From contig NZ_SHKL01000001.1 in the NCBI RefSeq assembly GCF_004217185.1, forward strand, positions 805,001 through 869,000: a stretch of DNA of 64,000 nucleotides. The letters run 5' to 3'. Origin of the DNA: Pseudonocardia sediminis. Lineage in GTDB: Bacteria > Actinomycetota > Actinomycetes > Mycobacteriales > Pseudonocardiaceae. Made by a program: the position numbers and the translations under genes. Of this stretch, positions 27,938 to 36,990 are shown piece after piece (within the stretch, counting starts at the first letter, position 1; each line of letters opens with the position of its first letter). The notes under the pieces were generated by a model, which worked only from the letters and a program-made list of their open reading frames with translations, searched no databases and was not told where the DNA came from.

Positions 27938-28318
27938 CTACTTCGAGCCCCAGTCCGAGCCGCCCTCGCTCTGCGAGACGTTGTCGCCGGCCTGCGACGA
28001 GTTGGAGCAGTTGTTGCTCAGGTCCTGGTTGTTCTCGACGCCGGACTTGATCAGCTGGTCCTTGGCGGCCAGGCCCAGGACGCCCTGGATCAGGTTGTTG
28101 CCGCTGGCCACGTTGCCGCAGAGCTGCGGGGAGACATCCAGGTTGTTGCCCGAGATGTTCACGAAGCCCTTGCTGTTCTTCTCCGCGATGTTCGAGGCGC
28201 CGTGGTGGTGGCTGCCGCCCTCGCCGTGCTCGCCCGAGTCGCCGGCGAACGCCAGCGGGCTCACCGCGAGCAGGGTCGCGGCGCCCGCGGCAACGACGAT
28301 TCCAGCCTTCTTCAGCAC
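27938..28318 (-). CDS. Secreted chaplin/rodlin-like small protein A
   Basis: A 126-aa secreted protein; GTG 28318 follows AGGAG. The signal peptide is LKKAGIVVAAGAATLLAVSP, cut after about AFAG (residue 26). The mature part has an acidic His-rich start (HGEGGSHHH), an Asn-rich middle (NISGNNLDVSPQLCGNVASG) and two cysteines, CGN and NNCSN, that could form a disulfide. The plan recalls rodlins and chaplins that coat aerial hyphae, but it is not a close match. It is a paralogue of 28978-29367 and shares a conserved leader hairpin with it. Confidence 0.7.
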   Translation of the reverse strand: MLKKAGIVVAAGAATLLAVSPLAFAGDSGEHGEGGSHHHGASNIAEKNSKGFVNISGNNLDVSPQLCGNVASGNNLIQGVLGLAAKDQLIKSGVENNQDLSNNCSNSSQAGDNVSQSEGGSDWGSK

Positions 28319-28370
28319 AGTGGTCTCCTGTTTGAGTATGGAGAGCAGGTCGGGTGCGACCACACTCTCA

Positions 28371-28421
28371 GTACCTGTCGGTGCTCGAACTGGGGAGCCC
28401 GCACCGACTGCGTTCAACCTA
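28371..28421 (-). promoter_or_regulatory. Promoter and conserved 5'-end hairpin of secreted protein A
   Basis: On the minus strand a TAGGTT -10-like box (28421-28416) is followed by a hairpin whose arms (28408-28401 and 28384-28377) are 8 bp, with flanking blocks 28392-28410 and 28371-28384 identical to those of the second gene at 29411-29455. The transcript would start just before the hairpin and run about 50 nt to the GTG. Confidence 0.6.
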
Positions 28422-28640
28422 ACCGGTGAACCATCCGCTACACAAACTGACCCTCCGTATTTTTTTCTGTGTTCGGTGGTCGATTCGTGTACCTGGGGAA
28501 ATGCGTCGGCGCGCATGGGAGTGCGGCGTGACCCCGTGGCGGTTAGCCGTCTCGGCTCATCGGACGGAGGACCGAACAGTCCTGTCCGCACCCCCGAGTG
28601 GTCCCCGTACCGCTGGGACGAACGAGCACGCCGCGGCGCG

Positions 28641-28748
28641 GGGCGGTCACGCACTGCGGGGTGGTCACACGCCGCCGGCCGGTCGCACGCCCCGGGCCGG
28701 TCGCACGCCCCGGGCCGGTCGCACGCCTCGGGCCGGTCGCACGCGTCG
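28641..28748. repeat. Six 18-bp tandem repeats
   Basis: Units start at 28641, 28659, 28677, 28695, 28713 and 28731. Units 3 and 4 are identical (GGCCGGTCGCACGCCCCG), units 5 and 6 differ at one or a few bases and units 1 and 2 are degenerate. There are no spacers, so this is a minisatellite and not a CRISPR array. Confidence 0.85.
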
Positions 28749-28919
28749 ATCATCACGCAGTGTGGTCGGCAAACGTGGCCGGCGCCCGACGGCGGTCGTC
28801 GTCACACCTGGTCGAGCGATCGATTCCGACCCTGGACCGCGGATCGTGTCTCTGTGGCCTGGGGACCACCCCGGCGGGGGACCACGGAATGGTGACGAAA
28901 GGCGCCCTCATGAGCGCAC

Positions 28920-28954
28920 GAAAAAGCCCCGGAGCAATGCTCCGGGGCTTTTTC
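28920..28954. terminator. Strong bidirectional intrinsic terminator
   Basis: A perfect 17-bp inverted repeat around one base, with AAAAA at one end and TTTTT at the other, makes a rho-independent terminator on both strands. It lies 24 bp beyond the stop of the secreted protein gene at 28978-29367. Confidence 0.9.
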
Positions 28955-28977
28955 AGAAAACCCTACGGGTTTCGAAC

Positions 28978-29367
28978 TCAGCCGATGCTGTCGCCGGCAC
29001 CCGAGTCCTGGCCGCAGTTGTCCGACTGGTCGGTGGTCGAGTCGCCGCTCTTGGCCTTGGCCTCGCCCAGGATGCCCAGGGCGCCGGTGACGCCGTTGAG
29101 CGCGGACGCGTCCTCGACCGGAACCTGCACACCCAGGACGTTGACCGGGATGTTGTTGTTGCAGGCCTGGATCGGCACGTTGACGTTGTTCCCGTTCAGG
29201 CCGGAGACGAGGCCCTTCGAGTCCTTGTCGATGACGTTGGCGGCGCCGTGGTGGCCCCCCTTGTCACCGTGGCCGTCGTGGCCACCGTCGCCGGCGAAGG
29301 CCAGCGGGCTGATCGCGAGCAGGGATGCGGCAGACGCCGCCACGACGATTCCAGCCTTCTTCAGCAC
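28978..29367 (-). CDS. Secreted chaplin/rodlin-like small protein B
   Basis: A 129-aa secreted protein from GTG 29367. The signal peptide LKKAGIVVAASAASLLAISP is nearly identical to that of protein A, with a cut after AFAG. The mature part has GHDGHGDKGGHHG, then GNNVNVPIQACNNNIPVNVL and a C-terminal QSDNCGQDSG, so two cysteines are available for a disulfide. The alternating hydrophobic VNVPIQ and VNVLGVQVPV strands are chaplin-like and could self-assemble. It is probably a surface or matrix protein; function not proven. Confidence 0.7.
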   Translation of the reverse strand: MLKKAGIVVAASAASLLAISPLAFAGDGGHDGHGDKGGHHGAANVIDKDSKGLVSGLNGNNVNVPIQACNNNIPVNVLGVQVPVEDASALNGVTGALGILGEAKAKSGDSTTDQSDNCGQDSGAGDSIG

Positions 29368-29717
29368 AGTTTACTCCAGTTGAGTCTTGAGACCGTCCGA
29401 AGCCGGTCTCGTACCTGTCGGTGCGTTGTCAGAGAGGGGGAGCCCGCACCGACTGAGCACAATCTATCCCGTGGATCCAAGGCGTCCAAATTCCACAACA
29501 CCATTGGGCGACACCATTACTTTGGGTGTGGATACTCCCCACTTCGGGGAATTCGGTGTCCGTTCCGTCGGGGAGCGACGGCGATGTCGTCGTGACGTTC
29601 CGTGGTCACAATCGCCCGAACGGACGCGTACCGCGGGCGGGTGCCGGTCGTGGGGCCCGCACGGCCCGGCCGGCTCGCTCCCGGGTGCGGCCGCGCGGAG
29701 GGTCGTAGAGTCCCTTC
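29368..29717. other. 350-bp divergent intergenic region
   Basis: Besides the promoter and hairpin of secreted protein B (29411-29466), I see nothing that can be named; the half near 29600-29717 probably carries the promoter of the DUF885 gene, with TAGAGT at about 29706. Confidence 0.5.
29411..29466 (-). promoter_or_regulatory. Promoter and conserved 5'-end hairpin of secreted protein B
   Basis: A minus-strand TAGATT -10-like box (29466-29461) is followed by the same leader hairpin as gene A: blocks 29437-29455 (19 of 19 identical) and 29411-29424 (14 of 14 identical), with 8-bp arms 29453-29446 and 29424-29417. The loop differs (about 12 nt against 7 in gene A). Confidence 0.6.
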
Positions 29718-30971
29718 GTGGCCCGTCCGCTGTTGCTCCGTGACGTCACGTTGCTGGCGCTGCGGCTGGACCGGCTCGTCCCGGGGGTCCTCGACGGCCC
29801 GGTGGCCGACACGGCCCTGCGCCGCCACGTCGCGGACGAGCCGGGACCGGACCCCGCCGTCCTCCTGCGGCAGGCCCGGCGTCTGTCCCGGGAGCTTCCC
29901 GACGCGGGCCTTCCTCCCCGACGCGAGCGCTTCGTCGCCGCCCAGCTGAACGCGCTGGAGTGCCGGCTGCGGATCGTCACCGGGGAGCGGGTCCCGTTCG
30001 ACGAGGAGGTCCTCGCCAGCTACGGGGTGCCACCCCGGGCCGGGGACCCGGACGTCTACCGGGAGGCCCACCGACGTCTGGACGATCTGCTGCCGGGCCC
30101 CGGCGCCCTGGACGTCCGGATGGCCGACCATCGCGACCGCGACCGGATCCCGCCGGAGCGCCTGGACGCGGCCGTGGCGGCGATGACCGCGGAGATGCGC
30201 CTGCGGACCGGCCGGGTGATCGCGCTGCCGCAAGGGGAGAGCGTGGAGCTCGACGTCGTCCCGGACCGTCCCTGGACCGCGTTCACCCGCCACCTCGGCG
30301 GGTACCGCAGCCGGATCGCGGTGAGCGGGAGCTCGCGCCTGCGCCGCGGGCAGCTGCTCCCGCTGGTCGTGCACGAGGCCTACCCCGGGCACCACACCCA
30401 GAACTGCCGCTCCGTCGCCGCCGCCGACGACCGTCCCGAGCTGCGCCTGCGCCTGGTGCACAGCCCGCAGGGGCTGCTCGCCGAGGGGATGGCCGACGCC
30501 GCGCTGGACGTGCTGCCGGGGCCGGGCTGGGGCGCGGTCGCGCAGCGGGTGCTCGACGGCGTCGGTCTGCACGTCGACGGGGCGCTCGCCGAGGAGGTCG
30601 AGTCGGCGCTGACGATGCTCGGCCGGGTCCGCCAGGACGCCGCGCTGATGCGCCACCGCGACGGGGCCGGACCGGACGAGGTCGCCGCGTACCTGTCCCG
30701 ATGGCTGGTCGTCGACGACGGCCGGGCGCGGCGGATGCTGTCGTTCCTCGACCACCCGCAGTGGCGGTCCTACGCCACCACGTACGCCGAGGGGCGTCCC
30801 CTGGTCGCGGCCTGGCTCGCCCGGCCGGGGACCGACCCGGTCGCGAACCTGCGGAGCCTGCTCGACGAGCCGGTCACCCCCGCCGACCTGCAGCGCGACC
30901 TCGCCCACGGCGGGGGCCGGGGCTGTGCAGCAACGGTTCCCGGCAGTGCTGCAGGTGGTCCGACCGGCTAG
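29718..30971 (+). CDS. DUF885-family putative zinc metallopeptidase
   Basis: A 417-aa protein from GTG 29718. The zinc site is VVHEAYPGHHTQNC (His219 to His226), an HExxxGHH-type motif of DUF885 proteins, with a further GLLAEGMADAALDV glutamate near residue 255. This is shorter than typical DUF885 members (about 550 aa) because the N-terminal part is reduced. Related proteins are thought to be M32-like carboxypeptidases, but the substrate is unknown. No signal peptide is seen, so it is likely cytoplasmic. Confidence 0.78.
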   Translation: MARPLLLRDVTLLALRLDRLVPGVLDGPVADTALRRHVADEPGPDPAVLLRQARRLSRELPDAGLPPRRERFVAAQLNALECRLRIVTGERVPFDEEVLASYGVPPRAGDPDVYREAHRRLDDLLPGPGALDVRMADHRDRDRIPPERLDAAVAAMTAEMRLRTGRVIALPQGESVELDVVPDRPWTAFTRHLGGYRSRIAVSGSSRLRRGQLLPLVVHEAYPGHHTQNCRSVAAADDRPELRLRLVHSPQGLLAEGMADAALDVLPGPGWGAVAQRVLDGVGLHVDGALAEEVESALTMLGRVRQDAALMRHRDGAGPDEVAAYLSRWLVVDDGRARRMLSFLDHPQWRSYATTYAEGRPLVAAWLARPGTDPVANLRSLLDEPVTPADLQRDLAHGGGRGCAATVPGSAAGGPTG

Positions 30972-31339
30972 GCCGGATGGTCGCCGACCGGACGTGGCTC
31001 TCTACATGATCGAGACGTCGGACGGTGCTTCACGGACGATGAACGGTCGGTGACCACTGTGCCATTGCGGTTCACCTTCCACTCGTCACAGCAAGTTGCT
31101 GTTGACCGCACCAGGGTGACCACTAGTAGCGTCCGGGTCGGCGGTACGTACCCGATGCGTTCCGCCCGGGAGGCCCTGAACGTGGTGTCACACGCACCCG
31201 AGAGGGCCGGCACCCGGCCCTCGCGGGCGTGCCGGCCGGAGGACCTTGACGGTCCTTCGACGAGCCGACGCGTCCCGCATCAGGGCCGGCCGGCCCAGCG
31301 CAGAAGTGGACGCGGTGCCGCGTCCGCGAGGGAGCACCC
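30972..31339. other. 368-bp DUF885-phoH2 intergenic region
   Basis: It holds the promoter at 31102-31129, the possible phoAT-like frame and a GC-rich hairpin (GAGGGCCGG near 31204 with CGGCCCTCG near 31216). Upstream of 31100 I see no gene. Confidence 0.5.
31102..31129 (+). promoter_or_regulatory. Predicted promoter upstream of phoH2
   Basis: TTGACC at 31102-31107 and TAGTAG at 31124-31129 are separated by 16 bp, the best -35/-10 pair in this region. Transcription from about 31136 would give an 18-20 nt leader for the small ORF at 31155 or a ~200-nt leader for phoH2. Confidence 0.6.
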
Positions 31340-31343
31340 GTGA
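31155..31343 (+). CDS. Candidate PhoAT-like small ORF overlapping phoH2
   Basis: A 62-aa frame from ATG 31155 begins about 18 nt after the predicted transcription start and ends with TGA overlapping the phoH2 start as GTGA (31340-31343). Composition is arginine-rich ([19 protein letters not shown] at the start) and third-position GC is only about 80 percent, so it may be non-coding. In mycobacteria phoH2 is co-transcribed with a small upstream antitoxin gene, phoAT, which this position matches. No sequence comparison was possible. Confidence 0.4.
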   Translation: MRSAREALNVVSHAPERAGTRPSRACRPEDLDGPSTSRRVPHQGRPAQRRSGRGAASAREHP

Positions 31344-32719
31344 CCGATCGTCGTCCCGCCCTCACCCCGGAGTCCCCGGCCCCGACCGGATCCTCCTCGA
31401 GCGCAGACGCACCGTCAGGCACCCCCGCCCGCTGTTACGTCCTCGACACGTCGGTGCTGTTGTCCGACCCGTGGTCGTTGCTGCGGTTCGACGAGCACCA
31501 GGTCGTCCTTCCCCTGGTCGTGATCTCCGAGCTGGAGGCCAAGCGCCACCACCCCGAACTCGGCTGGTTCGCCCGCACCGCGTTGCGCCAGCTCGACGAG
31601 CTGCGCGTGAAGTACGGACGCCTGGACGCGCCGATCCCGATCGGCGAGTCCGGCGGGTCCCTGCACGTCGAGCTCAACCACTCGGACCCGATGGTGCTCC
31701 CGGCCGGTTTCCGGACCGACTCCAACGACAGCCGGATCCTGGCCTGCGCGCTCAACCTTCGGGCCGACCCGACCGTCCACGGCGAGGTCGTGCTCGTCAC
31801 CAAGGACATGCCGCTGCGGGTCAAGGCCGCGGCCGTGGGTCTGGACGCCGACGAGTACCACGGCCAGGACGTCCTGTCCTCGGGCTGGACCGGCATGGCC
31901 GACATCGAGGTCACCCCCGACGACGTGGACACCCTGTTCCGGGACGGCGTGATCGACCACGACGCCGCCCGTGACCTGCCCTGCAACACCGGCCTGCGGC
32001 TGGTGGGGGCGTCGTCGGCGCTGGGGCGGGTGACCGCGGACAAGCGGGTCAAGCTCGTCCGCGGCGACCGGGAGGCGTTCGGCCTGCACGGCCGCTCTGC
32101 GGAGCAACGGGTGGCGCTGGACCTGCTGCTCGACAACGAGGTCGGCATCGTCTCGATGGGTGGCCGCGCCGGTACCGGCAAGTCGGCGCTCGCGCTGTGC
32201 GCCGGGCTGGAGGCGGTGCTCGAACGCCAGCAGCACCGCCGGATCGTGGTGTTCCGCCCGCTCTACGCGGTCGGTGGCCAGGACCTCGGCTATCTGCCGG
32301 GCAGCGAGAGCGAGAAGATGGGGCCCTGGGCGCAGGCGGTGTTCGACACCCTCGGCGCGGTGGTCAGCCAGGACGTGATCGACGAGATCGTCGCGCGCGG
32401 CCTGCTCGAGGTCCTGCCGCTCACCCACATCCGCGGCCGGTCGCTGCACGACACGTTCGTCATCGTCGACGAGGCGCAGTCGCTGGAGCGCAACGTGCTG
32501 CTCACGGTGCTCTCCCGGCTCGGTGCCGCGTCGCGGGTGGTGCTCACCCACGATGTCGCGCAGCGGGACAACCTGCGGGTCGGCCGGCACGACGGCATCG
32601 CGGCGGTGATCGAGAAGCTCAAGGGTCACCCGCTGTTCGCCCACGTCACGCTGACCCGCAGCGAGCGCAGCCCGATCGCCGCGCTGGTGACCGAGATGCT
32701 GGAGGGCCCGAACTCCTGA
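31340..32719 (+). CDS. phoH2: PhoH2: PIN-domain RNase fused to PhoH ATPase
   Basis: A 459-aa two-domain protein; GTG 31340 follows GAGGGAG. The PIN domain begins [12 protein letters not shown] (Asp36), continues [12 protein letters not shown] and [13 protein letters not shown], and supplies the acidic metal site. The PhoH domain has Walker A GRAGTGKS (275-282), Walker [14 protein letters not shown] (near 376) and [11 protein letters not shown]. From work on mycobacteria, PhoH2 is an RNA-unwinding ATPase and RNase paired with an antitoxin. The candidate partner frame overlaps its start. Confidence 0.93.
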   Translation: MTDRRPALTPESPAPTGSSSSADAPSGTPARCYVLDTSVLLSDPWSLLRFDEHQVVLPLVVISELEAKRHHPELGWFARTALRQLDELRVKYGRLDAPIPIGESGGSLHVELNHSDPMVLPAGFRTDSNDSRILACALNLRADPTVHGEVVLVTKDMPLRVKAAAVGLDADEYHGQDVLSSGWTGMADIEVTPDDVDTLFRDGVIDHDAARDLPCNTGLRLVGASSALGRVTADKRVKLVRGDREAFGLHGRSAEQRVALDLLLDNEVGIVSMGGRAGTGKSALALCAGLEAVLERQQHRRIVVFRPLYAVGGQDLGYLPGSESEKMGPWAQAVFDTLGAVVSQDVIDEIVARGLLEVLPLTHIRGRSLHDTFVIVDEAQSLERNVLLTVLSRLGAASRVVLTHDVAQRDNLRVGRHDGIAAVIEKLKGHPLFAHVTLTRSERSPIAALVTEMLEGPNS

Positions 32720-32755
32720 CCGTGCTCGGAGACACCCCGCCCTGAATGCCCGGGC

Positions 32756-32796
32756 GGCACCCTCGTCGACCTGCTTCCCCGGGTCGCGAGGGTGCC
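32756..32796. terminator. Hairpin between phoH2 and guaB1
   Basis: A perfect 10-bp inverted repeat (32756-32765 with 32787-32796) encloses 21 nt, 37 bp past the phoH2 stop. No T-tract; probable terminator for convergent transcription. Confidence 0.45.
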
Positions 32797-32820
32797 GTCG
32801 GGGACCAGGGCCCTGCCCGC

Positions 32821-32886
32821 CCCCGTCCCGAGGGGAACCCCCGGGACCGCCCGGGGAGCTGCCCCGTCCCGAGGGGAACCCCCGGG
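32821..32886. repeat. 25-bp direct repeat, two copies, 41-bp period
   Basis: The 25-bp sequence at 32821-32845 recurs exactly at 32862-32886, with a 16-bp spacer. Each copy is internally self-complementary (CCCC...GGGG, CCCCCGGG), so the RNA can fold strongly. It lies in the convergent phoH2/guaB1 gap. Confidence 0.85.
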
Positions 32887-32933
32887 GCCGCCGGGGGAGC
32901 GAGGGGACCCTCCGGGACACGTCCGGGGCGGGA

Positions 32934-34400
<1,467 letters not shown>

Positions 34401-34542
34401 CTACGCGCCACGACGGCTCCCGTGCACCGTCGTGACGGTCGCAACCCGTCCCGGTCCGTGTGACCACCGTCCCGGTCCGGCGTCATCTGCTGGACACCTG
34501 GGAGGAACGGCCGGGCAACCGGCGCGGCCTACCGTCGTGGAC

Positions 34543-35283
34543 ATGCCGGTGCCGTCGCCGAGATCGTCCTCGGTCACGCACGCGCAGGACGTCCGACGGT
34601 TGCGGGACCTGCTGCGTGCGGCGATCTCCGGTGGGCGTTTCCCGGACGGCCGGGTGCCGGGCGAGGGCGAGCTGATGGTCGGCTTCGGCGCCAGCCGGTC
34701 CACGGTCCGAGAGGCACTCGGCCTCCTCGCGGCCGAGGGAGTGGTCCGCGGCACGTCGTCGAGGTACGAGCAGGCGACCTACGAGGTGGCCGGGTTCGTG
34801 CCCACGCCACCCGCCCCGCCCGTGTTGCGGGCCGTCGATCCGTCGGTCGAGCCGGTCGGCTCCCGGGTGCTGGACCGGTCCGGTCTCGCCGCGCCGGCCC
34901 CGCTCGCCGCATGGCTCGACGTCGGGCCGGGCAGCCCGTGCCTGCGGATCGAGTTCCTCGTGCTGCACCACGGTGTCCCGTCCGCGGTCGAGACGCACTA
35001 CGTCGTGCACCCGGAGGCCGGTGACCTGATCGGGATCCCGATGCGCGGGTCCTGGGAGACCCTGCTCGACGATGCCGGTCTGCGTCGCGGGCGCACCGAC
35101 ACCTGGGGCGGCCGGATCCCGGCCGACCCGGCCGTCGCGGAGCTCCTCGGCGTCGCGCCCGGCTCGGACCTCGTCGGGGTCGAGCAGACCACCTTCGACC
35201 CGTCGGGCCGGGTGCTCGACGGCGCCGTGCTCCGGATCCGCTCCGACGTGCCGCGCGCCGGGACGCTCCGCCCGGCCGGTTGA
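34543..35283 (+). CDS. GntR-family regulator, HutC subfamily (UTRA domain)
   Basis: A 246-aa regulator. ATG 34543 is used; GTG 34537 two codons upstream could be a leaderless start (CTACCGT box upstream). The winged helix is LRDLLRAAISGGRFPDGRVP, GASRSTVREALGLLAAEGVV (about residues 49-68). The UTRA effector domain includes PCLRIEFLVLHHGVPSAVET and DGAVLRIRSDVPR at the end. HutC-type proteins sense small metabolites such as sugars, amino acids or histidine derivatives. Neighbours do not reveal the effector. Confidence 0.85.
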   Translation: MPVPSPRSSSVTHAQDVRRLRDLLRAAISGGRFPDGRVPGEGELMVGFGASRSTVREALGLLAAEGVVRGTSSRYEQATYEVAGFVPTPPAPPVLRAVDPSVEPVGSRVLDRSGLAAPAPLAAWLDVGPGSPCLRIEFLVLHHGVPSAVETHYVVHPEAGDLIGIPMRGSWETLLDDAGLRRGRTDTWGGRIPADPAVAELLGVAPGSDLVGVEQTTFDPSGRVLDGAVLRIRSDVPRAGTLRPAG

Positions 35284-35288
35284 CGCGC

Positions 35289-35326
35289 GCTCAGGTGCTC
35301 AGCAGCCGCTCAGGTGCTCAGCAGCC
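35289..35326. repeat. 19-bp tandem duplication at the 3' end of ligB
   Basis: GCTCAGGTGCTCAGCAGCC is present twice without a spacer (35289-35307, 35308-35326). The second copy contains the ligB stop codon and last codons; the first lies beyond the stop. Confidence 0.9.
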
Positions 35327-36866
35327 GGCGCACCTCCTCCAGGTCGTCGGCCTCGGCCGGGGTCTTGTCCGGGCGGTAGCGCAGCACGCGGGCGAACCGC
35401 AGCGCGACGCCGCCGGGGTAGCGGGTGCTGCGCTGTGCGCCGTCCAGGGCGATCTCGACCACCAGCTCCGGGCGCAGCAGCACCACGCCGTGCCCGCCGC
35501 CGTCCCCGTCACCGTCCTCCCGCGCGTACTCCGGGAACGTCGCGGTCTGCCAGGCCAGCAGCTCGTCGGTCATGCCCTTGAACGTCTTACCGACCATCAC
35601 CGGGTCGCCGCCGTCGGGGTCCCGGGCGCCGAGGTGGATGTTGGACAGGCTGCCGGTGCGCCGCCCGTAGCCCCACTCCGCGCCGAGGACGACCAGGTCG
35701 AGGGTGTGCACCGGCTTCACCTTCTGCCAGGCCTTCCCGCGCCGCCCGGCCGCGTACGGGGCGTCGAGCGCCTTCACCACGATGCCCTCGTGCCCGGACT
35801 CCAGCGCCGTCTCCAGCACGTCGGCCGCCTCCTCCGCCGACGGTCGCCGCGCGCCGGGCATCCGCAGCGGCGCCTGGGCGTCCCCGGCGAGCAGCCCGGC
35901 CAGAGCGTCGAGACGCTGCTCCAGCGGGGCGTCGACGAGGTCGGTGCCGTCGAGGTGGAGCAGGTCGAAGAAGAACGGGCTCAGCATCGCCTCGGAGCCC
36001 TGACCGTCCGGCCCGTCGGACCCGAACCGGCTCATCGTGTCCTGGAACGGGCGCGGGCGGCCGTCGTCGTCCAGGGCCAGGGTCTCCCCGTCGAGCACCA
36101 CCGTCTCGCACGGCAGTGCCCGGACCTGCGCGATCAGCTCCGGGACGCCGTCGGTGATCTCGCGCAGCGTGCGGGTCCAGACCCGGACCTCGTCGCCGCG
36201 GCGGTGTACCTGGATCCGTGCGCCGTCGAGCTTGTGCTCCACCGTGACCTCGGGCCCGAGGCCGGCCAGCGCGGCGTCGAGGGAGTCGCCGGGGCTCGCC
36301 AGCATCGGCCGGATCGGGCGTCCGACCTCCAGCGCGACGACCTCCAGGGCCTCGGCGCCGCCGGTCAGCGCGGTGACGGCGGTGCCCGGCAGCCGCCCGG
36401 AGAGCATGAACGCCCGCCGCACCGTCGCCGTCGGGACCTCGGCGGCGGCCGCGATCGCCTCCACCATCAGGCCCTCCAGCGCGCCCTGGCGCAGCTCGCC
36501 GGTCAGCAGCCGGTGCAGGAAGCGCTGCTCGTCGGCGGTCGCGGTGCCGTAGAGCCCGGCCAGCAGGTCGCGCCGCCGAGCGGCCGACCCGGTGCCGGAG
36601 GTGGCGGCGAGGTCGTCGAGGGTCGCGTCCACCCTCCCGACGGTCAGCGACGGCTCGGCCGCGACCTCGGCGTCGAGACCGGACAGGGTCCGCCAGCCGG
36701 TGCCGATCCGGCCCTGGCGCAGGTCCCCGGCCAGCCATGCGGTGACCGGCTCGACCTCCTCCGGGGCGGCCCGGCCCAGCACCGCCGCGAGAGCGGCCGA
36801 CTTCTCCTTGCGCGAGCGGGTGGCGCCCACGGCGGCGGAGGTCGCGACGACGTCGGAGAACAGCAT
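35310..36866 (-). CDS. ligB: ATP-dependent DNA ligase
   Basis: A 518-aa ligase. The N-terminal DNA-binding region (MLFSDVVATSAAVGATRSRK) precedes the nucleotidyltransferase motif EHKLDGAR with the AMP-accepting Lys212. Motif III-IV (CETVVLDGETLAL, LHLDGTDLV), motif EGIVVKALDAPYAAGRRG and motif V KAWQKVKP follow, then an OB-fold domain (VVEIALDGAQRSTRYPGG, VALRFARV). This layout matches mycobacterial LigB, an accessory ATP ligase that works beside the essential NAD-dependent LigA. A 19-bp duplication sits at its end. Confidence 0.93.
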   Translation of the reverse strand: MLFSDVVATSAAVGATRSRKEKSAALAAVLGRAAPEEVEPVTAWLAGDLRQGRIGTGWRTLSGLDAEVAAEPSLTVGRVDATLDDLAATSGTGSAARRRDLLAGLYGTATADEQRFLHRLLTGELRQGALEGLMVEAIAAAAEVPTATVRRAFMLSGRLPGTAVTALTGGAEALEVVALEVGRPIRPMLASPGDSLDAALAGLGPEVTVEHKLDGARIQVHRRGDEVRVWTRTLREITDGVPELIAQVRALPCETVVLDGETLALDDDGRPRPFQDTMSRFGSDGPDGQGSEAMLSPFFFDLLHLDGTDLVDAPLEQRLDALAGLLAGDAQAPLRMPGARRPSAEEAADVLETALESGHEGIVVKALDAPYAAGRRGKAWQKVKPVHTLDLVVLGAEWGYGRRTGSLSNIHLGARDPDGGDPVMVGKTFKGMTDELLAWQTATFPEYAREDGDGDGGGHGVVLLRPELVVEIALDGAQRSTRYPGGVALRFARVLRYRPDKTPAEADDLEEVRRLLST

Positions 36867-36990
36867 GGGAGCAGTGAAGCAGCGGGCACCGACATTTCGC
36901 CCGCCGAGCGGGCCCCGCCGCAGGTCGGGCGCCGGGCATCGGGCTAGCGGACGCGGGAGGGGGCGGGTTTCGTGGGTCGGGCGCCGGGGG

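Larger units (their letters stand above)
28319..28977. other. 659-bp region between the two secreted protein genes
   Basis: It contains the leader and promoter of gene A (28371-28421), a T8 tract near 28460, the 18-bp tandem repeats (28641-28748) and the terminator of gene B (28920-28954). I see no gene in it. Confidence 0.65.

Noticed and set aside
28371..28421. Cyclic di-AMP riboswitch in the secreted protein leader
   Set aside because: The GGGGAGCC element is on the wrong strand and the rest of the ydaO consensus is missing.
28641..28748. CRISPR array
   Set aside because: The 18-bp units are directly adjacent without spacers and there are no cas genes.
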